Assembly: GCF_021389955.1 (NCBI RefSeq)
Contig: NZ_CP089980.1
Span: 1,797,501 to 1,861,500 of the forward strand
Length of the DNA stretch: 64,000 bases
Origin: Fulvivirga maritima
GTDB taxonomy: Bacteria > Bacteroidota > Bacteroidia > Cytophagales > Cyclobacteriaceae
Direction: 5' to 3'
A program made the translations under genes and the position numbers. Below are positions 36,999 through 45,169 of the stretch, in pieces. The notes beneath the pieces are model-generated. The model searched no databases, was not told the origin of the DNA, and saw nothing but the letters and a program-made list of their open reading frames with translations. Positions within the stretch are counted from its first letter, which is position 1. The number at the start of each line of letters is the position of its first letter.

Positions 36999-37703
36999 AT
37001 GAATTTTAAAGCATTATTGTCATTACCGGCTAAGAGGCCTATTGATATATTAAAACAGGCTTATGAATGGGTTAATGAAGAAAAGAATAAAGAAAACCCA
37101 CAACCTCCGTTTTTAGTCATTCGCACGGCCACTCATTATTTGGAAGGATGGCTTCTTAATTATCATGAATCTGATGGCGTGGTGTTGCTCGGTGTAATGG
37201 AAGGGCCTAAAGTAGATCTTAAGTATTTGTACGTTGAAGCTATAGAATCACTTGAGCTGCCGAGAGCACAGCGTTGGCTTTTTAACTTGTCTGATGGTGA
37301 AAATGAAGAGTTTTTACAAGAAAGCTCAGTGCCTACTAAACTGCAGATTAGTGCTCATAGTAAAAAAGTAAGTGAAGAGCTAACTCACTTGTTAGGTAAT
37401 GAAGTAGCTATTAAAATAGAAACACAAGGTGAGTTTGCAGATGCAGCTATGAAGCCCGTCATGCGTATGCTTTGGATAGGTATAGTTGATAAGATTAGAG
37501 CCGTCATAGAAAAGATTTCTGAAGAAGCTATGGGTAAAGAGGCTTTACAAGAGAGTGTGAAAGAAATACTACTTATTGGAGGTGATGAAAATGGAATTGA
37601 CCTTGAAGCAGGTACTTTAAAAGTAAAGCTAGATATGAGAAAGGCGGCCAAAGACATTTGGTCAAATGATTATATGCAAGAAAAAATAGAAGAGAAACTA
37701 TAA
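36999..37703 (+). CDS. Two-domain protein with GKEAxQESV C-terminal domain
   Basis: A 234-residue cytosolic protein. The N-terminal 100 residues form a beta-rich domain (FLVIRTATHYLEGWLLNYHE, VVLLGVMEGPKVDLKYLYVE). Residues about 155-234 are helical plus beta and share the motif AMGKEALQESVKEILL, and a similar terminal helix, with the small protein encoded at 39282-39683 (AIGKEAIQESVQTIVV). Neither domain is recognised. It has the regulon promoter and is followed 4 bp later by a secreted Hcp-like protein, so the two are co-expressed. Confidence 0.7.
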   Translation: MNFKALLSLPAKRPIDILKQAYEWVNEEKNKENPQPPFLVIRTATHYLEGWLLNYHESDGVVLLGVMEGPKVDLKYLYVEAIESLELPRAQRWLFNLSDGENEEFLQESSVPTKLQISAHSKKVSEELTHLLGNEVAIKIETQGEFADAAMKPVMRMLWIGIVDKIRAVIEKISEEAMGKEALQESVKEILLIGGDENGIDLEAGTLKVKLDMRKAAKDIWSNDYMQEKIEEKL

Positions 37704-37707
37704 AACT

Positions 37708-38175
37708 ATGATAGCAAAAAGATTAATACTATTAGGCGTGGCTTTAATAATGGGGCTCAGTCTAAGTTATGCCCAGGAAAATGGTCCCATTCCTGATATA
37801 AAAATCAGGATGAAAACCCCTGAAGAGAAGGAGTACCACGAATACCATTTACAGGCGGTGGACTACTATTATGTAAGAGAGGCCTATGACAGTAATGATA
37901 GCATTCCAAAACCTGAGGTGAGTATAACTATAGCCTTTCCTACAATAGCTGATGAGTATTTATTACGATGGATATCTCAAAGTATTACAGATATGGAAGG
38001 GGAGATCTTAATTAATAATAAAAACACCGGTGAGCTGTTGAGAAAGCTTTCCTTCGGCGGAGGTAGAGTCTATTCTTACAATGAATCTTTTAGTGACGGA
38101 TATAGCTTTTCTACTTCACCACAGATGAGTATTAGTGTAAAGGAAATCCGCTTTAATGATATTTCTATGTATTAA
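37708..38175 (+). CDS. Secreted Hcp/TssD-like beta-barrel protein
   Basis: A 155-residue protein with a signal peptide (LILLGVALIMGLSLSYAQ). The mature part has the strand pattern of the Bacteroidota TssD (Hcp-like) tube family: YHLQAVDYYYVREAYDSND, SITIAFPTIADEYLLRWISQ, then GEILINNKNTGELLRKLSF and a final ISVKEIRFNDISM. TssD proteins are normally cytosolic tube subunits of type VI secretion; a signal peptide is odd and argues for a different, envelope role. It resembles the protein at 48195-48599. Fold assignment is by pattern only. Confidence 0.6.
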   Translation: MIAKRLILLGVALIMGLSLSYAQENGPIPDIKIRMKTPEEKEYHEYHLQAVDYYYVREAYDSNDSIPKPEVSITIAFPTIADEYLLRWISQSITDMEGEILINNKNTGELLRKLSFGGGRVYSYNESFSDGYSFSTSPQMSISVKEIRFNDISMY

Positions 38176-38190
38176 TGTTAGGTTTCTGTA

Positions 38191-38232
38191 AAATCCCTGG
38201 TCTTAATTTGAGGTAAATCCAGGGTTTTTTTT
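38191..38232 (+). terminator. Terminator of the 36999-38175 operon
   Basis: CCCTGG pairs with CCAGGG across an 18-nt loop, followed by eight T residues. It lies just past the stop codon at 38175. Confidence 0.8.
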
Positions 38233-38240
38233 AAGCTTCT

Positions 38241-38996
38241 CTATCGAGTTGCATTTTCTTTCCTCATCAGTTTCCACATACCGTAAGGGTTTTCAAAAAG
38301 CTCATCTCCAAGGTTGGGTTGCTGCTCTTCTTCAGTAATTAAAAACACAGGAGCATCAGCGACGGTGCTAAACGTTTGTCCGATAGTAATTTCTGGCTTT
38401 TCCAGGAGCTGATAATAATTGAAAATAAAAATCAGCTGCGCAGCATCATGAAAAGTTTCGTTATAAACAATGCAATCTTTCAATCCTAAATTATGCATGC
38501 CACAAGTGTAGGTGATGTCTGGCCCATTAGTGATTGTAGGCAATACAAACATGTGATAGAGGGTAGTGGCCTCCAGGTTATTGATTGATTGTGACCACTG
38601 TTCTTTAGTAAAGGAAATACCTGTAGATTCTACTTTAACTCCTATACCGCCTGCTTTTAAAATGGCATTACCTGCAAGGGCCAGTCCCTTTGCTTTTTCA
38701 AGATCGCCAATTTCAGTAGAGAGATATATGGTCAGGTTATGCTCATCTATTTCGTTTAAAAATTCGTCTGATAAACCATTGATCATTCCTGTGTAGCGGA
38801 ATGAATTCTTCATATAGCTATCCTTTTCATAAATTTCTACTTCAAAAGCTTCGTTGGTTTTTAAGTTTAAGAGCACGTTACCGGCAAAAATGAATTCATT
38901 CATATTGCTGGTGGTGATAGCTGAAAGAATTTCTTCTCGGCTCTGCCATTTACCGGGAATGCATAGCATGCTCCTGCTCTTATTTTCTGTAGTCAT
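38241..38996 (-). CDS. DUF4261-like protein
   Basis: A 251-residue soluble protein from the ATG at 38996 (MTTENKSRSMLCIPGKW). An in-frame ATG 54 bases earlier (39050) would sit in the promoter. Segments such as LCIPGKWQSREEI at the start, LALAGNAILKAGG in the middle, and ITYTCGMHNLGLKDCIVYNE (about residue 175) followed by a helix resemble DUF4261 (function unknown). A degenerate copy of the regulon palindrome, containing TGAATTCA, lies 38 bp upstream (39035-39050), but no good -7 element fits, so membership of the regulon is only tentative. Confidence 0.6.
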   Translation of the reverse strand: MTTENKSRSMLCIPGKWQSREEILSAITTSNMNEFIFAGNVLLNLKTNEAFEVEIYEKDSYMKNSFRYTGMINGLSDEFLNEIDEHNLTIYLSTEIGDLEKAKGLALAGNAILKAGGIGVKVESTGISFTKEQWSQSINNLEATTLYHMFVLPTITNGPDITYTCGMHNLGLKDCIVYNETFHDAAQLIFIFNYYQLLEKPEITIGQTFSTVADAPVFLITEEEQQPNLGDELFENPYGMWKLMRKENATR

Positions 38997-39034
38997 AGAA
39001 ATAGATGAATTATAGAAGGTAAATCTATTCGGAA

Positions 39035-39050
39035 ATGATGAATTCACCAA
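39035..39050 (-). promoter_or_regulatory. Degenerate regulon palindrome
   Basis: On the minus strand TTGGTGAATTCATCAT keeps the TGAATTCA core but not the outer TCAC/GTGA arms. It is weak support for control of the DUF4261-like gene. Confidence 0.3.
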
Positions 39051-39121
39051 TTATACCTTGACCTGAATATGAGTGAGTTAATGAAAGCACTTTTATGTAC
39101 TCAATTTTTGAGCATAAAAAA

Positions 39122-39250
39122 TGGGCTGTCTCAAAAGTAGTTACTTAATTAGTGAATGTCACATTGAGGTGCTTGCAAAGTCTTCCTATTCAAAATAGTC
39201 AAGTCTTCGACAGATCAATCTGACCTAAAAGTTACTCTTGAGACAGCCCA
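39122..39250. repeat. 129-bp MITE-like element or long-loop terminator
   Basis: Terminal inverted repeats TGGGCTGTCTCAA (39122-39134) and TTGAGACAGCCCA (39238-39250) are perfect over 13 bp. The ends resemble IS termini seen in this phylum. The interior holds degenerate repeat motifs (GTCACATTGAGGTGCTTGCA, GTCTTCGACAGATCAATCTG). No target duplication is evident. Read on the minus strand, the stem is followed by TTTTTT, so it may also stop transcription from 39282-39683. Confidence 0.6.
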
Positions 39251-39281
39251 GCTGTCAATTGATAATAGATTTCGATCTTTT

Positions 39282-39683
39282 TTATAGAGCGTTTTCTAAA
39301 TACTCTCTTATTTGGAGATCAGTAAAAAATCCGCTGTGATGGCCTCCGTAGCTGGCTCTTATAGTAAATACACCGCCGTCAAAAACCAGGCTTTTGTTAG
39401 CTTCAGCATTTTCTGGTTCTATATTATGAACTACTATAGTTTGTACGCTTTCCTGAATAGCCTCTTTACCTATAGCGTCAGAGCAAATTTCTTTAAAAGC
39501 ATCTACCGTTCTTTGTAAGCAAACGCTAGGAATAAATTTAATAGCGTTTAGGTCTGTGTTAAAAGTATCCCACTGAATGTCAATAGGCAATTCTTTACCT
39601 ACTACTTCATTAAGTTCTTTTTGGTAATCGTTAAAGTATTGATCTTTAATACCTTGAATAGCTTTTTTTTCTTGTAATCCCAT
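39282..39683 (-). CDS. Small protein sharing the GKEAxQESV domain
   Basis: A 133-residue soluble protein from the ATG at 39683 (MGLQEKKAIQGI). This start is preferred to 39722 because a perfect -7 element (TAGCTTTG, 39711-39718 on the minus strand) lies between the two ATGs. The segment AIGKEAIQESVQTIVV followed by VFDGGVFTIRASYGG and a terminal helix is homologous to the C-terminal domain of the 36999-37703 product. The function is not known. A full regulon palindrome is 48 bp from the -7 element. Confidence 0.65.
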   Translation of the reverse strand: MGLQEKKAIQGIKDQYFNDYQKELNEVVGKELPIDIQWDTFNTDLNAIKFIPSVCLQRTVDAFKEICSDAIGKEAIQESVQTIVVHNIEPENAEANKSLVFDGGVFTIRASYGGHHSGFFTDLQIREYLENAL

Positions 39684-39710
39684 AACAAATTTCTTTTTAA
39701 ATAACTGAAG

Positions 39711-39782
39711 CAAAGCTATCATGCGGGTGGCTTTTATAAGTAACCACTAGCGGTGAAATGGTAAACTCACTGAATTCCGTGA
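39711..39782 (-). promoter_or_regulatory. Regulon promoter of the small GKEA-domain gene
   Basis: On the minus strand, TCACGGAATTCAGTGA (plus 39767-39782) is followed 48 bp later by TAGCTTTG (39711-39718). At the standard 22-bp position (39741-39756) there is a weaker quasi-palindrome that begins TCAC. The same 48-bp arrangement occurs at the kinase promoter (43561-43632). Confidence 0.5.
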
Positions 39783-39815
39783 GGGCTGTTTTTTGGCTAT
39801 GATGAATTATAATAA

Positions 39816-39861
39816 TCACGGAATTCAGTGAATGAAAGGGGTTTTGATTCATCTATCTTTA
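39816..39861 (+). promoter_or_regulatory. Regulon promoter: operator plus -7 element
   Basis: TCACGGAATTCAGTGA (39816-39831), then exactly 22 bp, then TATCTTTA (39854-39861), one base off TAnnTTTG. The ATG at 39886 follows 24 bp later. This site is the exact complement of the one at 39767-39782. Confidence 0.75.
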
Positions 39862-39885
39862 AACTGTCAAAAAAATTCAATACCA

Positions 39886-40893
39886 ATGAAGATACTTATT
39901 TACATAGGTGTAGGACTTGTAATATTAATAGGAATAACTATGATACCTTTTCTAATACTGAAGCTCGGGATGGATATAATTTTGATTTTTTCTATATCAG
40001 AAAAGAAAGCAAAAGCGGAGCTTGAAAAAGTAATAAAAGAACAATACGATAATGCTTGGGTGATAACCGATGTAAGGCGGCACTTTAATGAGGGTAATAT
40101 GAATCCGAATATGTTTTATTATCAACTAGAGTCTGTGGATAAACCTGAGATAGAGTTTATGTTTTTCTGGGATGCCAAGAAGAAAGTACCTAGGAAAACA
40201 TACGATGGGCAAGAGTATACCCTGGCAAGTCAGTACCAAAAGGCTTTGGAGGCATATCAGCGAAAAGAAGATTTGAAGGCAGCTTTAGGCCCTAATGTTA
40301 AGATAGGAGAGATTAGTTACTGGACCATTAATTTGGAATTAGACCATGAGCCAGTGGCTGATGAGATCAGAGAAATGACTGTGAAAACGGCCACTGTTTT
40401 TAGACCACACTTGGGTGATTATACGGCTTCTATGACTCTTAATTTCATTACTCCCTTAGAGCCCAAAGGGATATATCAGACTCCTATCACTGCGGAGCTT
40501 AATAAGAATGTATACATTGATTTTAGAGGACTGGCGAAGGATGGGCGAGTGGCTGAAGTGAGAGAAAAGGCACTCGCACAGATGAAAGAGAAATTGGCCA
40601 AAAAGCATCCTAATTATAATATAAAGCCATATCTCCATTACCATTGGGTTAACCAAAATAATATTGAAAAAGTATATGGAGGATTTGAAGTGTCTGAGCC
40701 CACCATTGAGGGAGATGAGCGTCCGGCTACGCAAGAGCTCAAAGGACTTATGCTATGCATGCTAGACTTAAGTACTGGTAAAATGACCTATTGCGAGTTT
40801 TTTCCTAGTAATAAAGATAATTTTGATGCTATGCTAGATAGTATTAACAGCCAGATTCCTGAAGTATACAGGAAGGCAGATAATAAACATTAA
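39886..40893 (+). CDS. Membrane-anchored protein, unknown
   Basis: A 335-residue protein from the ATG at 39886 (MKILIYIGVGLVILIGITMI). The in-frame ATG at 39832 lies directly after the operator and before the -7 element, so it cannot be the start of this transcript. One or two membrane helices occupy residues 1-35. A charged soluble part follows, with a beta-rich middle (ATVFRPHLGDYTASMTLNFI) and C-terminal half (GLMLCMLDLSTGKMTYCEFF). No family is recognised. It stands as a single-gene unit with the regulon promoter. Confidence 0.7.
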   Translation: MKILIYIGVGLVILIGITMIPFLILKLGMDIILIFSISEKKAKAELEKVIKEQYDNAWVITDVRRHFNEGNMNPNMFYYQLESVDKPEIEFMFFWDAKKKVPRKTYDGQEYTLASQYQKALEAYQRKEDLKAALGPNVKIGEISYWTINLELDHEPVADEIREMTVKTATVFRPHLGDYTASMTLNFITPLEPKGIYQTPITAELNKNVYIDFRGLAKDGRVAEVREKALAQMKEKLAKKHPNYNIKPYLHYHWVNQNNIEKVYGGFEVSEPTIEGDERPATQELKGLMLCMLDLSTGKMTYCEFFPSNKDNFDAMLDSINSQIPEVYRKADNKH

Positions 40894-40911
40894 GACTAGA
40901 ATAAGCAGTTT

Positions 40912-41553
40912 TTAATCGAGTATGCCATTTTCTATGGCATACTTTACCGCTCCTGTAGTAGTTTTAGAGCCGGTTTTCAGCAATATATTTTTACGATGTG
41001 TTTCTACTGTATTTACCGAAATAAATAACTGCTCAGCTATTTCCTTAGAGGTAAGTTCATCTGCTAATAATTTCAAAATCTCAGTTTCTCTTGCCGAAAG
41101 CTCTACCGTAGGGTTTTTCTTTTTTTCAAAGACACTTTTCATGTAGCGTTCTTTTACGGTATCAGAGTAATGCTGCTCTCCGGCCAGTACATCTTTTACT
41201 GCAGCTTTAAGTTCTTCCTTATCTGCAAACTTTAAGAGATAACCATCGGCTTCTTTTTGAATCACCTTATTAATGGTGCGCACATCTTCCAGCATGCTTA
41301 GAATAAAGAACTTGATCTTAGGATCAAATTTTTTCACTTCAGTAAGTAGTGATAGGCCGTCCATTTTGGGCATATTGATATCACTAATCACTAGTTCTAC
41401 ATCATTAAACTGGTGTAAAAGTCTCATAACCTGCATACCGTCTGTAGCTAAGTGAATGGTGTCAATCTCTGGCAACTCAGACAAAATAGCGTGGAGGCCA
41501 TCCAAAAACATCACATGATCATCGGCAATTATTATATTGAATTTTTTCTCCAT
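40912..41553 (-). CDS. NarL/LuxR-family response regulator
   Basis: A 213-residue regulator. The receiver domain (residues 1-120) has IIADDHVMFLDGL with the acidic pocket and the phospho-acceptor Asp in VISDINMPKMDG (about residue 58). The C-terminal DNA-binding domain has LSARETEILKLLADELTSKE, then IAEQLFISVNTVETHRKNIL, typical LuxR-type. It lies 2 bp after the kinase gene, so both form an operon. The shared palindrome (16 bp, two-fold symmetric) found upstream of nearby units is the size expected for a NarL-type dimer, so this is the candidate activator (inference). Confidence 0.95.
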   Translation of the reverse strand: MEKKFNIIIADDHVMFLDGLHAILSELPEIDTIHLATDGMQVMRLLHQFNDVELVISDINMPKMDGLSLLTEVKKFDPKIKFFILSMLEDVRTINKVIQKEADGYLLKFADKEELKAAVKDVLAGEQHYSDTVKERYMKSVFEKKKNPTVELSARETEILKLLADELTSKEIAEQLFISVNTVETHRKNILLKTGSKTTTGAVKYAIENGILD

Positions 41554-41555
41554 GG

Positions 41556-43553
41556 CTATTCGTTTGTGGCGTCCAAAGATAAAGGAATGTTTATATTAAT
41601 GGTAGTTCCGTTGGCAGAGCTGTCTATATCTATATGACCACCCAGATATTCCAGTCGTTCTTGAATATTTCTAAGCCCAATACCGCTTTGAGTTTTATTC
41701 GGCATGCCTTTTCCATTATCACTTACTACTATGTTTATATAGTCTTCGTGTTTGGTCACCTGAATTTCGCTGTTGCTGGCTTCAGCATGTTTTATGATAT
41801 TGGTAATTAGTTCCTGAATTATACGATAGGCCTCAGCTAATATCCTGTCGGGCAAAGCATCTATTTCCTCTTCAGGGAAGCAAATGACTTTCATTTTTAT
41901 ATTGCCATCATTCATTTTATCAGCCACCAGCTGATTTAAGAAATCACAAAAGCCGTGATCAGAAAAAGCAGGAGGGTGTAGCTGATGAGAAATGCTACGC
42001 AGATCTTTATAAATACTTTGAATAGTGTACAGCATTTTTTGTAAGGCATTATTACCATGCTGCTGGCTCATGTAATGCTCAAAAGACATTTTAAGGCTGG
42101 CCAGGTCACTACCCAGTCCGTCATGTATTTCACGAGCGATGCGTTTTCTTTCCTGTTGCTGCCCTTCATTATACTTGTTAATAGAATCAAGCCGATAATC
42201 CTTTATCAGTTCATTGATTTTATGCCTGGCATTCTCTTCCTTTTGTGATGCCAGCTGCTTTTGTACTTTCATTCTTTGCACATAAAAATAGCGAAGTAGT
42301 ACCAGCGTAATGAGTACTAGCACAAACCCAATGATAAAGGCATTTCTCAATTGTTTTTGTCTGGCTACTTCAGATTCTGATTGCAATAGCTTAGCATCTT
42401 GTAAGGACTTTTCTTTTTCCAGGATCTCTATTTGAGCCTCTTTGAGTTGAGTTTCATATTTCTGTTGTAGCTCAGCCAGGTGTTTGTCTTTTTCTATGTT
42501 GTTAAGGCTGTCTTTAAGCGTGTATGACCGGGAGAGTTGATCAAAGGCCTTTTTATAATTTTTTTGCTTCGCATATAAATCAGATAAGTTGATGTATACG
42601 GCGTCATTGATGCTCTCTGTCTCATCTATTTTTAGTGCCAGGTTAAAATAATCAATTGCCTCCTGAGTCATATCCAGGTTTTTGCAGGCTACACCAAGAT
42701 CATTAAGCACCCGGGCCTGATCGCTGACGAAGCCCAGCTTTTTTAGCAGCTGGTAGGTTTGCTTGAGTACCGGCAATGCCTCCTTATACTTTTTCTCTGA
42801 TAAAAGCAGCTGCCCCAGATTAATACGCGCATTGGCTTCTTGAATGAGGTTGTTTGACTTTTTACTATAGTCTATAATTTGCTCATAATAATTTCTGGCT
42901 TTTTCATTATTTCCCTGGTCTTTAAGGATGTTAGCCATAGTAAAGAGAGTTGCTACTATGCCATCAGGGTAGTTTGCCTCCAGATAGGCTTCATAGGCCC
43001 TTTGTAGATTATCTTTAGCACGTTCATATTGCTCTTGTTCTATATATAAGTTGGCAATATTACCGTAAGCATGGCCCGCTTCAATTTGATTATCTTCTTC
43101 ATTGGCCAATTCCAGGCATTTGAGATAATGGTTCATGGCACTTACATTATCTCCTAGATTATGATAAGCTATAGCCAGTAAGTTGTAAATAGCCGATAAC
43201 CCACGATCCATTTGGGCCTCTCTTATTTTTTGCTCAGCAAGCTTACCTTCCTTTATTGCTTCTTTGTTTTTGCCTTCAGCTTCAAAAATGTAACATAAAA
43301 AGTAATGCCCTCGTGCTTCATAGATCACACGATTATGCTTGCTGCTCAGCTCTATAAGTTTCTCTACACTAGCCTTAGCCTTTACCGGCTCGGTTTCAGA
43401 ATAATTTCGGTATTCCTGCAAAAGGCTATCTAATTTGTACACTATGCTGTCAGGCTCAGGTGAGGCCGACTGACCAGGTAAAAACTGATAGCTCCCTACT
43501 GTTAAAAATAACCCCAGCAAGACTTTATAAAAAAATATCGGTACTCTTCTCAT
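41556..43553 (-). CDS. TPR-sensor histidine kinase (HisKA_3)
   Basis: A 665-residue kinase. A signal peptide (VLLGLFLTVGSYQFLPGQ) is followed by about seven TPR units (residues 40-340), a coiled coil, one membrane helix (AFIIGFVLVLITLVLLRYFY, about 405-425), the HisKA_3 dimer/phospho-acceptor helix (RKRIAREIHDGLGSDL, about residue 470-485) and a HATPase domain (ELITNIIKHAEAS, SDNGKGMP, GIGLRNIQERLEYLGG). The periplasmic TPR domain should be the sensor. Its upstream region has a -7 element TACCTTTG (minus strand, 43561-43568) and the operator at 43617-43632, consistent with autoregulation. Confidence 0.95.
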   Translation of the reverse strand: MRRVPIFFYKVLLGLFLTVGSYQFLPGQSASPEPDSIVYKLDSLLQEYRNYSETEPVKAKASVEKLIELSSKHNRVIYEARGHYFLCYIFEAEGKNKEAIKEGKLAEQKIREAQMDRGLSAIYNLLAIAYHNLGDNVSAMNHYLKCLELANEEDNQIEAGHAYGNIANLYIEQEQYERAKDNLQRAYEAYLEANYPDGIVATLFTMANILKDQGNNEKARNYYEQIIDYSKKSNNLIQEANARINLGQLLLSEKKYKEALPVLKQTYQLLKKLGFVSDQARVLNDLGVACKNLDMTQEAIDYFNLALKIDETESINDAVYINLSDLYAKQKNYKKAFDQLSRSYTLKDSLNNIEKDKHLAELQQKYETQLKEAQIEILEKEKSLQDAKLLQSESEVARQKQLRNAFIIGFVLVLITLVLLRYFYVQRMKVQKQLASQKEENARHKINELIKDYRLDSINKYNEGQQQERKRIAREIHDGLGSDLASLKMSFEHYMSQQHGNNALQKMLYTIQSIYKDLRSISHQLHPPAFSDHGFCDFLNQLVADKMNDGNIKMKVICFPEEEIDALPDRILAEAYRIIQELITNIIKHAEASNSEIQVTKHEDYINIVVSDNGKGMPNKTQSGIGLRNIQERLEYLGGHIDIDSSANGTTININIPLSLDATNE

Positions 43554-43560
43554 GCTTTTA

Positions 43561-43662
43561 CAAAGGTAAGGTAGTAAAAGTTAACCCACTTGGCCTCTTT
43601 CTGTGAGATTGGAAAATCACGGATATCAGTGATCATTTTATGTTATGGCTTCCTTACTTTTG
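43561..43662. promoter_or_regulatory. Shared divergent regulon promoter (kinase and TPR gene)
   Basis: TCACGGATATCAGTGA (43617-43632) lies between the divergent genes. Rightward, TACTTTTG (43655-43662) follows after exactly 22 bp. Leftward, TACCTTTG (43561-43568 on the minus strand) follows after 48 bp. The centre is GATATC rather than GAATTC. Confidence 0.7.
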
Positions 43663-43695
43663 GTCTTTCATTTTATTGAATAAAACCACAATAAT

Positions 43696-44187
43696 ATGGC
43701 TTTCAAAGTTCCGGTTTCCAAGCAGGTTTCTATTCCTTCATTAATATTTCAGTTTTTACTGATTACCGGTATTTATTTTGTCTTGAAGCCTTTAATTATA
43801 GAATACGCCTTTTTAATAACCGCTATAGCCTATGCACTAATAGCCAGAATTTTGAGAAGCACCATAGCCAAATCACATAGAAAAGGGATCAGCTTGGTGA
43901 AAAAGCATCAGTATGAAGAGGCTATTCAGCACTTTAAAGAGAGCGTAAAATATTTTACTGAGCATAAGCTTATAGACAAATACAGGATCATCACTTTACT
44001 AAGCGCTTCTAAGATGAGTTATAGAGAAATGGGACTTTGTAATATTGCCTTTTGTTATTCGCAAATAGGAGAAGGAGCCGAAAGTAAAAAGTATTACGAA
44101 AGCGTGCTGAGTGAGTACCCAAATAATGGTATCGCAATAGCTGGTTTAAGAATGCTCAATTCAATGCATAACGCTGCTGAAGAATAA
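43696..44187 (+). CDS. Membrane protein with TPR repeats
   Basis: A 163-residue protein with two membrane helices in residues 15-60 (SLIFQFLLITGIYFVLKPLI and YAFLITAIAYALIARIL). Two TPR-like motifs follow (KKHQYEEAIQHFKESVKYFT; SQIGEGAESKKYYESVLSEY). It has the regulon promoter and is followed 2 bp later by another unknown gene. A membrane-linked adaptor role is plausible but unproven. Confidence 0.75.
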   Translation: MAFKVPVSKQVSIPSLIFQFLLITGIYFVLKPLIIEYAFLITAIAYALIARILRSTIAKSHRKGISLVKKHQYEEAIQHFKESVKYFTEHKLIDKYRIITLLSASKMSYREMGLCNIAFCYSQIGEGAESKKYYESVLSEYPNNGIAIAGLRMLNSMHNAAEE

Positions 44188-44189
44188 AA

Positions 44190-44642
44190 ATGGGAGGTAC
44201 TACTGATTTGGGGCTCATATATAGTAGCACTATAAGAATGTGGCTCAAAAGGTCATTTGAGCAGCTGGGAGATGATGAATTGGCAGATATTTATATTATA
44301 GCTTTTCAGTTTTCTAACGAACTCACCACTATTGCTGATCTTGACTTCACGGTGAGTTATAATACTAATAGTTATCTAAAAATGAGGTTGGAGGAGGAGG
44401 GGTTTACCCAACAAGAAATAGATCAGGAGCCTCAAACCTGGAAGGAGGTAGAATTTTTACAATCAGATTGTCAAAAACTTTTACGTCACTGGTATAATGA
44501 CCTTCAGAATGAAATGAGTGATGACACTGAAGTGCTGGAATATATGAAAACAAGGATCAATCATACCATAGATCATCTCGCAGAAGCGCATTTCTTTAAG
44601 CAAATGATCAAGCAGACAGTTTCTATAAAAAGAATTAATTAG
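44190..44642 (+). CDS. Helical protein, unknown
   Basis: A 150-residue, acidic, helical soluble protein. No signal or membrane segment is seen. Histidine- and Asp-containing helices (RINHTIDHLAEAHFF) near the C-terminus could bind metal, but no family is recognised. It is co-transcribed with the TPR membrane protein (2-bp gap). Confidence 0.65.
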   Translation: MGGTTDLGLIYSSTIRMWLKRSFEQLGDDELADIYIIAFQFSNELTTIADLDFTVSYNTNSYLKMRLEEEGFTQQEIDQEPQTWKEVEFLQSDCQKLLRHWYNDLQNEMSDDTEVLEYMKTRINHTIDHLAEAHFFKQMIKQTVSIKRIN

Positions 44643-44752
44643 TATGTCAGCCATAGATACTTTTTATTTAACGCTAGTTTACTCTAACAAGCTTTTACTG
44701 ATATAATACCACAGAATGAGGTCATTCGGAGGAGGCATTCAATACCTGAATA

Positions 44753-44799
44753 TCACTGAATTAGGGGATGCATCTTTATGGGTTTTGTGGTTATCTTTG
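44753..44799 (+). promoter_or_regulatory. Regulon promoter of the vWA/PurA-like operon
   Basis: TCACTGAATTAGGGGA (44753-44768; left half intact, right half diverged), then 23 bp, then TATCTTTG (44792-44799), a perfect TAnnTTTG. The ATG at 44817 follows 17 bp later, so an upstream in-frame ATG at 44778 is excluded as the start. Confidence 0.65.
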
Positions 44800-44816
44800 T
44801 TAATAAAGAAATAATT

Positions 44817-45167
44817 ATGGAAGATAATTTGTCTCAAGGCGCATTTTTTGGTTCGCTGAAGCGCAATAATGATAAAATACTTGATGACAGAGCAAAGTCT
44901 ATTGTAGAAGATGCTCAGCTCATGTATAAAAGAAAAGTAGAAGACCTTTCTCTGCTTTTGAAAAGGCTTAAGAGAGATCAGGATAACATGCTTGACATGA
45001 GCCCTACTGATGCTAACAGTTTGGTACTGGCTTCTGACTTTGATGCTCAGCAGTATGTAGATAAAGATCTGGAAATGGCAGTGAAAATCCGTAATCTGGA
45101 GATCAAGCTTAAAGTGGCTACTAAGCGCTATGAATATTTATTTGGAGAAGAATTAAACTTAATATAA
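44817..45167 (+). CDS. Coiled-coil protein upstream of vWA gene
   Basis: A 116-residue protein from the ATG at 44817 (MEDNLSQGAFFGSL). The -7 element lies upstream of this ATG, and the alternative start at 44778 precedes it. Most of the chain is charged alpha-helix with heptad-like hydrophobics (YKRKVEDLSLLLKRLKRDQD, then IRNLEIKLKVATKRYEYLFG). It is the first gene of a three-gene unit with the vWA and PurA-like genes, so it is probably a partner of the vWA protein. Confidence 0.7.
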   Translation: MEDNLSQGAFFGSLKRNNDKILDDRAKSIVEDAQLMYKRKVEDLSLLLKRLKRDQDNMLDMSPTDANSLVLASDFDAQQYVDKDLEMAVKIRNLEIKLKVATKRYEYLFGEELNLI

Positions 45168-45169
45168 TT

